A DNA stretch of 64,000 bases from GAS188 sp963794475 (GTDB taxonomy: Bacteria; Pseudomonadota; Alphaproteobacteria; Rhizobiales; Beijerinckiaceae): positions 186,001 through 250,000 of the forward strand of contig CAWCDW010000007.1 in the NCBI GenBank assembly GCA_963794475.1, in the 5' to 3' direction. Shown in pieces: positions 25,087 through 32,792 of the stretch (within the stretch, counting starts at the first letter, position 1; each line of letters begins with the position of its first letter). The notes below the pieces were generated by a model. It was given only the letters and a program-made list of their open reading frames with translations, was not told the DNA's origin and searched no databases. Made by a program: the position numbers and the translations under genes.

Positions 25087-26511
25087 TCACGCGGCTTTCG
25101 GTAAGCGCGGATCGATCGGCCTTGCCGTGTCGAGCCCGAAGCAATCCTCGAGAAGATTCGCGGCCGCGAGGATACGCCCTTCCTTGCGCGGCGGGGCGAC
25201 GATCTGCAAGCCGACCGGCAAGCCGCTCTTGGTCAAGCCGCAAGGCAGCGACAGCGCCGGGCAAAAGACGAGCGTGATCGCATAGACGATGGCGAGCCAG
25301 TCGATATAGGTCTCGAAGCGATGGCCGGCGCATTCGGCGAGATAGCGGTCCCCCACCGGGAACGCCGCGCAAATGGTCGCCGGCGTCAAAAGAAGATCAT
25401 AGCTTTCGAAAAACCGGCTCGTGCGCTGGAAAAGCGCGACCCTTTGATGCTCGGCCTTGGCGATTTCGGCCACGGTGAGCTTCATGCCCTTCTCGATGTT
25501 CCAGATCACCTCAGGCTTGAGAAGATCGCGATGTTTCGCGAGGTGGCCGCCGTAAGAGATCGCAAAATTCTGCGCGCGCAGGGTCTGGAAGCATTCATGG
25601 GCTTCCGTGAAATCGGGATGCGCCTCCTCGACGATTACCCCTTCCTCGGCAAGGCGAAAGGCTGCCTCTTTTGTGATCGCCGCGACTTCGGGATCGACAG
25701 GCGTGATGCCGAGATCGGCCGAATACGCCACCCGCTTCGGTTTCCAGCCAGAGCGCGCGAGCGAGACGAAGCTTTGCGGCTCTCGCGGCAGCGACAAAGG
25801 TGCGCGCGGGTGAAAGCCCGACATCGCGTCGAGGAAAAGCGCGAGATCGTCGACCGTGCGCGCCATCGGGCCTTGCACGCCGAGATTCTGGTCGATCTTC
25901 GTCTTGGCGTCGCTCGCGCAGCGCCCGACGCTTCCGCGCATGCCGACGACGCCGCAAAAGCTCGCGGGGTTGCGCAAGCTGCCGCCCATGTCGGAGCCAT
26001 GGGCGAGCCAGGCCGTGCCTGAGGCGAGCGCGGCCGCTGCCCCGCCCGAGGAGCCGGCGGCCGAACGCGTCACGTCATGGGGGTTCTTCGTTGAGCCGAA
26101 GACCTCGTTGAAAGTGCTCGCGCCAGCGCCGAATTCCGGCGTGTTGGATTTGGCATAGACGATCCCGCCTTGCGCCTCGATCACCTCGACGACGATGTCG
26201 GAACGCTCGGGCACGAAATTCGCGAAGATCGGCGAGCCTTGCGTCGAGCGCACGCCCGCGACATTCGAGAGATCCTTGATCGGCACCGGCAAGCCGGCAA
26301 GAAGCCCGCGCTTCTCCGGAGGCACCCGAAGCAAGGTATCGGCCCGCTCGCGCGCCCGCTCCAGGCACAAGGTCGGAAGCGCATTCACCGCGCCATCGAC
26401 CTCCCCGATGCGCTTTTCGAGCGCGTCGAGAAGATCATGCGGCGAAACCTCACCGCGTCGCAGCTTCGAGACGAGGCTCGATGCCGTCTCGCCGATCAAT
26501 TCAGAACTCAT
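25087..26511 (-). CDS. Amidase (amidase signature family)
   Basis: A 474-residue amide hydrolase with the Ser-cisSer-Lys triad: Lys79 in LPVPIKDLSNVAG, the cis-Ser in SAAGSSGGAAAAL (154-155) and the nucleophile Ser178 in HGSDMGGSLRNPA. The C-terminal part includes CPALSLPCGLTKSGLPVGLQ, typical of the family. GatA-like function is unlikely because no gatB/gatC genes are near. Start 26511 follows GGGGAAGGC. It is the first gene of a three-gene operon with the Ntn acylase and the enoyl-CoA hydratase, which suggests catabolism of an amide or lactam. Confidence 0.9.
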   Translation of the reverse strand: MSSELIGETASSLVSKLRRGEVSPHDLLDALEKRIGEVDGAVNALPTLCLERARERADTLLRVPPEKRGLLAGLPVPIKDLSNVAGVRSTQGSPIFANFVPERSDIVVEVIEAQGGIVYAKSNTPEFGAGASTFNEVFGSTKNPHDVTRSAAGSSGGAAAALASGTAWLAHGSDMGGSLRNPASFCGVVGMRGSVGRCASDAKTKIDQNLGVQGPMARTVDDLALFLDAMSGFHPRAPLSLPREPQSFVSLARSGWKPKRVAYSADLGITPVDPEVAAITKEAAFRLAEEGVIVEEAHPDFTEAHECFQTLRAQNFAISYGGHLAKHRDLLKPEVIWNIEKGMKLTVAEIAKAEHQRVALFQRTSRFFESYDLLLTPATICAAFPVGDRYLAECAGHRFETYIDWLAIVYAITLVFCPALSLPCGLTKSGLPVGLQIVAPPRKEGRILAAANLLEDCFGLDTARPIDPRLPKAA

Positions 26512-26822
26512 GCCTTCCCCGCCCTGTTTGCTTTGGCCAGTCCATTGCGGTCGCCGGCCTTGTGTCTTGAACCCCGCCTTCGCGGAGACGAGCGGAGAGG
26601 TTCCGCTTTTCCCGCGAAAGCGGGAACCCAGACTTGTAACGCAAGCCCATCCATGAAAACAGCCGCTCGCCGGCCTTGCCTCCATTCGCTGAAAAGGCCC
26701 GTCATTCCCGGCCGAACGCTCGGAAGGAGCGAGAGGGGAAGGGAACCCATTCCCCTTGCTCAAGCGCGCGATCTTACCCATCTTGCAGCAGCGGCGCATC
26801 ATGGTATAGGGGGCGAAGGCAT
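26512..26822. other. Intergenic stretch with repeat-like sequence upstream of tRNA-Asn
   Basis: No gene seen. It holds an inverted repeat (26609-26626) and a CGTCATTCCCGGCCGAACGC stretch of the kind found as scattered intergenic repeats in Hyphomicrobiales. Promoters for the amidase operon (minus) and the tRNA (plus) should lie here. Confidence 0.5.
26609..26626. repeat. Inverted repeat TTCCCGC-GAAA-GCGGGAA
   Basis: A perfect 7-base stem with a GAAA tetraloop, inside a stretch that resembles a dispersed intergenic element. There is no T run, so a terminator role is doubtful. Confidence 0.6.
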
Positions 26823-26898
26823 TCCCCGATAGCTCAGTTGGTAGAGCGCGCGGCTGTTAACCGCTAGGTCGTAGGTTCGAGTCCTACTCGGGGAGCCA
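26823..26898 (+). tRNA. tRNA-Asn (anticodon GTT)
   Basis: The 76-base gene folds as a full cloverleaf. Acceptor TCCCCGA pairs with TCGGGGA, the D-loop has AGCTCAGTTGGTAGAGC, the anticodon loop reads CTGTTAA, and the T-arm is GTAGG-TTCGAGT-CCTAC. The discriminator is G and the 3' CCA is encoded. It sits at the boundary between the compact left part and the mobile-element-like stretch to the right; tRNA genes are common integration sites. Confidence 0.97.
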
Positions 26899-27189
26899 AA
26901 TCACCTTTCGCAATCGTTCCGCGCCGTCCGCCATTGTGCTTGCAAAACAGCCGTTTACCGAGAGGGATGCCGCTGCACCATTGAAGCGCTGTGGTGTGGG
27001 ACCTAGCACAAAAAGAGTTGGCGCACAGGTATGGCGTGCGCAGCAGAACTACAGCGGTTGAAGCCCTTAAGGCGGTCGCCGGAATTGATCATGAATTTCA
27101 ATCCCAGCAAATAGCGACAAAAGACAAATAGCGGCACGAAAACAGCTGTGAGCATTAGGCATCCGTCACGAACAAGGACGGAGCCGTAA

Positions 27190-27393
27190 ATGTCCATTCA
27201 TGCCAATGTTGCCGCCGATGATGCGTCGCCTCGCCTAGCTTGGCGAGTCAATCTGTTTTGCAGGGCGGTGGGAATTTCTCGAACGAGCTTTTACGAGCTT
27301 GTGAAGCAGAACAAAATTCGGACCGTCATGATCGCCGGTCGCCGACTCGTGCCCGACAGCGAGGCGCGTCGGCTGCTTGCGGAGGCGGCGTGA
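27190..27393 (+). CDS. Excisionase/AlpA-like helix-turn-helix protein
   Basis: A 67-residue protein whose core WRVNLFCRAVGISRTSFYEL then VKQNKIRTVMIAGRRLVPDS matches the winged MerR-like HTH of excisionases and AlpA-type regulators, which control integration and excision of mobile elements. It lies 290 bases after the tRNA-Asn, as expected next to an attachment site, but no integrase gene is visible. A strong hairpin follows 24 bases after its stop. The 291 bases before it hold no gene I can support. Confidence 0.75.
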   Translation: MSIHANVAADDASPRLAWRVNLFCRAVGISRTSFYELVKQNKIRTVMIAGRRLVPDSEARRLLAEAA

Positions 27394-27417
27394 TCCATCA
27401 TGAACCAAATAAACCGA

Positions 27418-27444
27418 AACCCCAGCGCGGGTGGCGCTGGGGTT
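27418..27444 (+). terminator. Hairpin terminator after the excisionase-like gene
   Basis: A perfect 11-base stem (AACCCCAGCGC, 27418-27428, with GCGCTGGGGTT, 27434-27444) and a 5-base loop, followed by a T-rich stretch (TTTGTTTATTTT). It ends the short transcript of the excisionase-like gene. Confidence 0.8.
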
Positions 27445-27739
27445 CGGAAGTTTGTTTATTTTATCAATGCGAACACTGCCAACATTAGCCTATCCCGCTG
27501 CGATATCCAAGTTTTTCGAGCATCACCAAAAAATTGCGCGAGTTCGACTCTCGCAGCCGGCTCAAGCAAAATTGTCCGGCTCGATCGCCTGTTCAGGCCG
27601 AGGATTGAGATCGAGCATCGACAAGCAAATCCGACCGAGGATTGGTTCTTTTACTTCCGGTATATCGGGGGAAAGGGCCGTCATCTCATAGGCAGGTGCC
27701 GGGACGTTGGACGTTCTGCGGGATCATGGCTGGCTCACC

Positions 27740-27935
27740 GCTTCGACCGGTGGGGCAAACCAGCTGAAGCCCTCGGCTGGCGAGCTGATGAACTGTTTGG
27801 CCTCGATCCGTGCGCGCCATTGGCTCGCTATGACCGAATGGGGCTCATCTGGATGGTCAAGAGCGAGCGTGTCGTTGACCTCACAGCTACAGGGAGGAGG
27901 TTGTCAGGCGGGCTGATGTTCTATCGGAAGTGGCA
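27740..27935 (+). pseudogene. Fragment of a mobile-element-type hypothetical protein
   Basis: One frame gives RFDRWGKPAEALGWRADELF, then GLDPCAPLARYDRMGLIWMV and KSERVVDLTATGRRLSGG. This resembles the C-terminal part of a small hypothetical protein I associate with phage-like islands, from memory. Upstream the likely continuation (VLRDHGWLTAS, near 27712-27745) is in another frame, so at least one indel is present. The region between 27445 and 27740 shows no other gene. Confidence 0.35.
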
Positions 27936-29356
27936 ATCGAACCTTCGTCTATTGTCACCGCAAGCCGCCGAAGAAGTTCATATGCGAACTGCGAAAGCGA
28001 GTCGTCGCGCGCGCCCATGACTACGATGCGATCACCACGACGGGCTAACTTGACCAGCATATCGCTGCAGGCGCCGCGGTCTGGAAAAGCAAAGGCTTTT
28101 CGGCCGCACCGCTGGATTTCGCGAACAAGATCGCTGCTGCCGATGCTACGGTCGACCGTGCCGCCAAAATAAACGGGCTCGGGCATGACCAGAACATCCT
28201 CATCGCGCAACCCGCTTGCGAAGCAGCCCACTAAGCCCTCCCTCATCAAACGGATTGGACCGTAGCCGTGCGGCTGAAACATCAGTAGTATGCGGCCAGG
28301 GAACGCGTGCAAAGCTTCTAGCGTAGCTGATATCTTATCGGGGTTGTGGGCAAAATCGTCGACCACGGTTACTTCATTTGCGGTGCCCACGACCTCCAGT
28401 CGTCGACGGATGCCCTTGAACTCGCGGAGATGGGCCGCGGCAGGCGCCAGAGCCACGCCGCAGGCCGTTGCGGCACTCAGAGCGGCAAGTGCGTTGGCCA
28501 CGTTATGCAGTCCCGGAACTTTCAGGTCCACCTCGACAACCTCACCAGTCTCGCGCGCCTTCACTTGAAATCTGATACCAGCCCGCGAACGAACGGGCGG
28601 CGAAGCTACGAGGTCGGCTTGCGCAGAATTCAGACTGTAGGTGATTACTTGCCTCGACTTCAGGCCGATCAATAGTGCCGCAGTTTCTGCGTTATCGAGA
28701 TTCAGCACCACCGTCTGCGCCGTGGCAATGAAACCGCGAAAGAGGGTGCGCAGCTCGTCCAGAGATTTGTGGTCCAAGGAGATGTTGTTCACGACTGCGA
28801 TGCAGGGCTCGAAAAGCGCAATCGAGCCATCACTCTCGTCCAACTCACTGATGAAAAGCTCGTCACCGCCGATTCTGGCGCTGGCAACAGGTGAGCTCAC
28901 ATCAATGAAGTTCTTCATATCCGCGCCATTCATGATTGTTGGATTCTTTCCAGCGCGGTGCAGAATCCAGCCGAGCATGCCGACCGTGGTAGATTTACCG
29001 CTCGTGCCGGCCACCCCGACACCTAAGGCGGCAGAGTTAAAGAGTTCGGCGAGGAGACTCGCGCGAGTGGTAACGGCGGCACCAATACGGCGCGCGGCTT
29101 GCACGTCGGGGACGGTCTCCTCCACAGCAGCGGACGTCACTAAGATCTGACTGGCTCGCGTAATGCCACTACCGTCCTGTGGATGAAGCAGCACCCCACG
29201 AGCACGCAGAAAATCAAATCTTTCGGCATTGCGCCCCTGGTCGAGCGCCCGGTCCGAACCCTCAACCCAACCACCCCTGGCTCGGATAATCAAAGCGAGC
29301 GGCGTCATGCCACTACCGCCGACGCCGCAAAAAAAGTAATCTTTCAGTTGGGCCAT
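27887..29356 (-). CDS. MurC/Mpl-like Mur ligase, stand-alone copy
   Basis: A 489-residue ATP-dependent amide ligase resembling UDP-N-acetylmuramate-alanine ligase (MurC) and Mpl. The N-terminal Rossmann part has YFFCGVGGSGMTPLALIIRA. The ATP loop is GVAGTSGKSTTVGMLGW with Lys121. NISLDHKSLDELRTLF, GLHNVANALAALSAATACGV and VVDDFAHNPDKISATLEALH with the family's DDYAHxP-like site follow. It is not in a cell wall (dcw) cluster, so it is probably not the housekeeping MurC; a paralogue for another amino acid or a cell-wall-like polymer is possible. The last 25 residues extend past the usual end. Its start overlaps the end of the decayed reading frame upstream by 13 bases. Confidence 0.8.
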   Translation of the reverse strand: MAQLKDYFFCGVGGSGMTPLALIIRARGGWVEGSDRALDQGRNAERFDFLRARGVLLHPQDGSGITRASQILVTSAAVEETVPDVQAARRIGAAVTTRASLLAELFNSAALGVGVAGTSGKSTTVGMLGWILHRAGKNPTIMNGADMKNFIDVSSPVASARIGGDELFISELDESDGSIALFEPCIAVVNNISLDHKSLDELRTLFRGFIATAQTVVLNLDNAETAALLIGLKSRQVITYSLNSAQADLVASPPVRSRAGIRFQVKARETGEVVEVDLKVPGLHNVANALAALSAATACGVALAPAAAHLREFKGIRRRLEVVGTANEVTVVDDFAHNPDKISATLEALHAFPGRILLMFQPHGYGPIRLMREGLVGCFASGLRDEDVLVMPEPVYFGGTVDRSIGSSDLVREIQRCGRKAFAFPDRGACSDMLVKLARRGDRIVVMGARDDSLSQFAYELLRRLAVTIDEGSIATSDRTSARLTTSSL

Positions 29357-29748
29357 TGGCGAAACCTCGAGGAGTTACCGATGGGATGCGTCGGCCGGGC
29401 ACTTGGATGAGCAAAGAGAGGTGCGGTATCTTTGATCCAGCCGAAATAAACCCACCAATTCTGCGGCATCGAATAGCTCGAACGCTCCAGAAACTCGATT
29501 GTTTGTGCCATCACGTTGCGTCAGCGCCAATCTTCGGGCGTGACTTCAACAGCGAAGCGAATCTCGATTTGTCGATCGCCGACCCACCGAGGCAATTACC
29601 GCCCAGGATGATCAGCACTAGAAAGCCATAGACCAAAAATCTCGCCCAAGCCTGCCATGATGTTAGTTGGCACATCTCCAAGGGCCACGCCATGCTCAGC
29701 GATCGCATGCAGGTATTCGCCGGCGCTATTGTGGTAGAGGATCACATT
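29344..29748 (-). pseudogene. Decayed envelope-type gene with two in-frame stops
   Basis: Minus-strand reading gives NVILYHNSAGEYLHAIAEHG, then TNIMAGLGEIFGLWLSSADH, a TAA at 29596-29598, GDRQIEIRFAVEVTPEDWR, a TGA at 29521-29523, and then RNVMAQTIEFLERSSYSMPQ, NWWVYFGWIKDTAPLFAHPS to a stop at 29344. Both stops interrupt otherwise smooth protein sequence in the same frame, so this is nonsense decay and not frameshift error. The MPQNWWVYFGW segment faintly recalls the C-terminus of HtrB/LpxL acyltransferases, but I cannot assign it. It runs directly into the MurC-like gene. Confidence 0.45.
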
Positions 29749-29962
29749 TCACCCTTTCTCAGCCGCAGGTACGTTCAGTCGGCGCAGGCCCAGCCGTCGC
29801 GCCGCGGGTCGGACCCGGCGACCCGGACGTGTCGCCCATTGTGGCCGTTTAGCCAAGCGGGCACTGCCCCTCCAAAGCAGAGGGCGCACGTTGAAGGCAC
29901 CTTCGGCTGGGAAGCAGACATTCAAGACAGTCAAAGCTTCGGCCGCTCATGACGCGGAGCGG

Positions 29963-30954
29963 TCATTGAGCCAAACGCTGAATGATCGATTGAGCTTGGC
30001 CGCAGATTTCGTGAACGATCTCGCCGGCCGGTTGCACCTTGGACACAATGCCAACGCTCTGTCCGGCCCACAGGGACATCGCATCGATATCGCCTTCAGC
30101 ATCCGCGGCCGGTGTGTACCGATTGGTAGCGAACGATCTGCCCGCTTAGCGGCGACACTCCGATAGCTTCGCCTTCTCCGGGGCGCTTTCCCGTCGGTGG
30201 ACGCCCCGCTGCTTCCCACGCTTCAACAGTCTTGTTTCTCAAGGTGCGATGGGGAGCGTCCCGCCAACCGACATCGAACAGATTTTCCAGGAACACGGTG
30301 TCGTTCTCGTTCGCGTGCAAAAGGCGCCTTTGATATTGGACGTGAATTGCGACCTCCTCGCTCAAAAGAAAACGAGTTCCAATCCAAACGCCGGCAGCCC
30401 CGAGAGCTAAAGCGGCAGCAAGCCCACGCCCATCAGCTATGCCGCCAGCTGCAACGACTGGCGTGGGCGAGACGGCATCGACGACGGCGGGTACGAGCGG
30501 CATCGTCGCCACCGTTCCTCGGACATGGCCGCCGGCCTCCCAACCCTGGGCGACTACGACATCAACGCCGCACTCCACAGCTCGTTCGGCGTCAGTTGCG
30601 GTGCCGACTGTGTGGAGAACGGTTGCCCCGCGGGCCTTGGCGCGCTGGACCAAGGAAGATGGATCACGCCAGAAGAACGAGATGACCGGAACACCCTCAT
30701 CAAGGCACACCGCGAGCCGCTCTTCCTGAGGATATTCAAGGTTTAGGTTCACGCCGAACGGACGCGACGTCAGAGCGCGCGTCTCGCGGATTTGCCTTCG
30801 TATCGTGTCGGTGTCAGAACGCCAGAGCACCAGCATGCCGAGTTCCGCCGGCATTGCTTACGGCGGCGACCAGTCTGGGACCGACGGCACCTCCCATTGG
30901 AGCCTGTATGATCGGCGCTTCAATCCCAAGGCAATCGCACAGAGCCGTCTTCAT
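29963..30954 (-). pseudogene. Nitronate monooxygenase family, two frameshifts
   Basis: An FMN-dependent TIM-barrel enzyme of the nitronate monooxygenase/2-nitropropane dioxygenase family. It begins at ATG 30954 (MKTALCDCLGIEAPIIQAPM, GGAVGPRLVAAVSNAG) and then shifts frame near 30850 to ELGMLVLWRSDTDTIRRQIR. The body is clear: VVAQGWEAGGHVRG with the catalytic-type His, VVAAGGIADGRGLAAALALG and AAGVWIGTRFLLS. Near 30115 it shifts again to AADAEGDIDAMSLWAGQSVG and ends at 29963. Two single-base indels would restore about 330 residues. It may have been a detoxification enzyme. Bases 29749-29962 hold no other gene. Confidence 0.8.
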
Positions 30955-31020
30955 CAGTCATTTCCATTTGCCAGTGCATAGGCAAGATCCTCCCCTTGAA
31001 ACATTGCAGATGTCAATCTT

Positions 31021-31159
31021 GATTTCCGCTCCTGGCCCTGCGCAGACGACGCACTGTGCTCCGCAAAGCAGCCGGTCCGTTCTCGGCCCACCCTAGTCAC
31101 GGCTGCTTGGCGCCCGCTAGGGTCGTTCCCAACCGGCGCGGCGGTTCCCGAAAGCGGAC
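31021..31159. repeat. Interspersed repeat, copy A
   Basis: The core TCGGCCCACCCTAGTCACGG and CTGCTTGGCGCCC at 31083-31115 match copies B and F. The right end CCCGAAAGCGGAC (31147-31159) is the inverse of the left end GGTCCGCTT of those copies. It fills most of the 316-base gap between two broken genes (30955-31270), where I see nothing else. Confidence 0.75.
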
Positions 31160-31270
31160 GCGATGTCGGCGCGGCAACCTCAGCCGTCTTGGGCCGCTAG
31201 CAGAGATCGCCGAGAGGACCGGAGCGTAGCGGAAGCACGCCCCCCGGCCCAACGTCACGGCGCCATCTCG

Positions 31271-31945
31271 CTAGCCGCCAGATTTGCTGGCCATGGCCTT
31301 CTGAATTTGAGCCTTGATGGCTTCAAGATTAAAACTCGCGCCCGGTTGCATCGGTGGAAAGTCGATGGCCGTTTGAGCAAGTTTCCCAACTACGTCCTGC
31401 ACGAATGCGAAGCGCCAGAACTCGAAGGCAAACCATTCGTAATAGTTTATCGAACCGTTGTCTTTGCTATTGGACATTCCAGTGACGTTCAAAAGGATCG
31501 AGGCGTAGATTGGTCAGTATTGGCCAGTCCACCTTCTCCGTCGCGCCAAGCCAGCCACCGGGCTGATCGGTGAACCGATACTTAAAGTCGTCAACGCGCA
31601 CCGCCGACAACGTGCCCTCTGTTAAATAGAAAATTTCGCGCCGAGCCGAAGGGCCCTTGCCAGTGATGAGGTCCAGTTGATTGTAGCCATCAAGGTGTAC
31701 CTTGAAGTTCTGATCGCCGAGCTTCTTACCGTTCAGCAATTCGGCGGTGATGTTCGGATTGCCAGCAGCCGCTACCAGTGTCGGGAACCAATCTAGTCCT
31801 GAGATAATACTGTTTTCGACCTTCCTAGCGGGCACGTGGCCTGGCCAACGGATCATGCAGGGCACGCGGAAACCGCCTTCGAGGGCGGTCCCTTTGCCGC
31901 CGGCGAACGGTGTTTGCCCGCCATCCGGCCAGATGAAGTGCGCCG
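31271..31945 (-). pseudogene. Arylsulfatase C-terminal fragment, frameshifted
   Basis: Minus-strand sequence begins abruptly near 31945 with AHFIWPDGGQTPFAGGKGTA, then EGGFRVPCMIRWPGHVPARK, YNQLDLITGKGPSARREIFY, DQPGGWLGATEKVDWPILTN and LRLDPFER. Near 31485 the frame shifts to SKDNGSINYYEWFAFEFWRF and ends with QPGASFNLEAIKAQIQKAMA at 31271. This is the C-terminal third of a formylglycine-type arylsulfatase. The catalytic CxPxR part is missing. It was truncated where the LysR fragment begins on the other strand. Confidence 0.85.
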
Positions 31946-32347
31946 CCCATCCGTCTTATCCGCAAGGACCGTCTCCCACTTGCGGATCTGCTCGATTATC
32001 CGTTCGCAGGGCCTATCCTGGCGGCGCCATTCTTAGCCGATCTGCCGAAGGCGCCAAGCAACTTTGGCATTCTCAACGAGGCCGAGAACCGCTTCTACCC
32101 CCGCATCCTCGTGGAGACCTTTTCAACCGCGAAACGCATCGTTCTAGAATGCGCCGCGATCGGCGCGTCGCTCCCGAGCCAAATCGAGCAGGTGCTGAAG
32201 GAAGGTGCATGCGCGACGCTGCCGGTCGAGGCGCCCTGGCTCCGTTTGAACTACGGCTTCATATTGAAGCGCGGCCGCACGCCCTCGCCCGCCGTCAGCA
32301 CCTTCATGGCGATCGTGCGCGAGCTGGAGGCGGCTCGATCGCAATAG
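31946..32347 (+). pseudogene. LysR-type regulator, C-terminal fragment
   Basis: The plus-strand frame opens near 31946 without a start codon: IRLIRKDRLPLADLLDYPFA, GPILAAPFLADLPKAPSNFG, then TFSTAKRIVLECAAIGASLP and NYGFILKRGRTPSPAVSTFM, stopping at 32345-32347. This is the effector-binding domain of a LysR-type regulator; the DNA-binding part is gone. It abuts the truncated arylsulfatase end, which marks a rearrangement junction near 31945. Confidence 0.75.
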
Positions 32348-32456
32348 CCGACGTAAACCTCCGCCCGCGGAATCAGCGAACGGAGGCTTGAATGGAACTG
32401 TTGGTCGACCGGCCGCTTTAGGTCGAACTATGCCGATTCGGCTCGTGCCCGTCGAA

Positions 32457-32577
32457 GGTCCGCTTTTGCCTACTATGCCCCGAAAGCTGCCATTCTGCTT
32501 CCGGCCCACTCAGGTCACGGCTGCTTGGCGCCCAAGTCGGTCGCTCAATCGAAGTTCGTCTCTCCTCGAAAGCGGAC
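32457..32577. repeat. Interspersed repeat, copy B
   Basis: A 121-base unit starting GGTCCGCTT (32457-32465) and ending AAAGCGGAC (32569-32577), an imperfect terminal inverted repeat. Inside lies TCCGGCCCACTCAGGTCACG and GCTGCTTGGCGCCCA (32500-32534). The surrounding gap 32348-32792 holds no gene that I can support. Confidence 0.8.
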
Positions 32578-32792
32578 GTCAACTTGGCTACGGTTACCGA
32601 CCATCATGGGCCACCAGCAAACATCTCAGGGGGGCCGAACCCGGACCGAGCGACGACAGGACGATTATTCGATCACCCTCGCCAGCGAGGATAGGCAGCA
32701 ACGGTGGCAATGCGAGGCCGAGTAGCCCTTCGCTCCTGGCGGTCGTGACCGAAAGAGATGCTTCCATCTCAAAAGAGGAAACCTTCCCATCC

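Noticed and set aside
22699..25104. 801-codon plus-strand open frame opposite the acylase gene
   Set aside because: The minus strand encodes a recognisable penicillin acylase with catalytic Ser; the plus frame is a shadow without motifs.
29749..29962. Small gene between the decayed gene and the nitronate monooxygenase
   Set aside because: The short frames here lack ribosome binding sites and protein-like composition.
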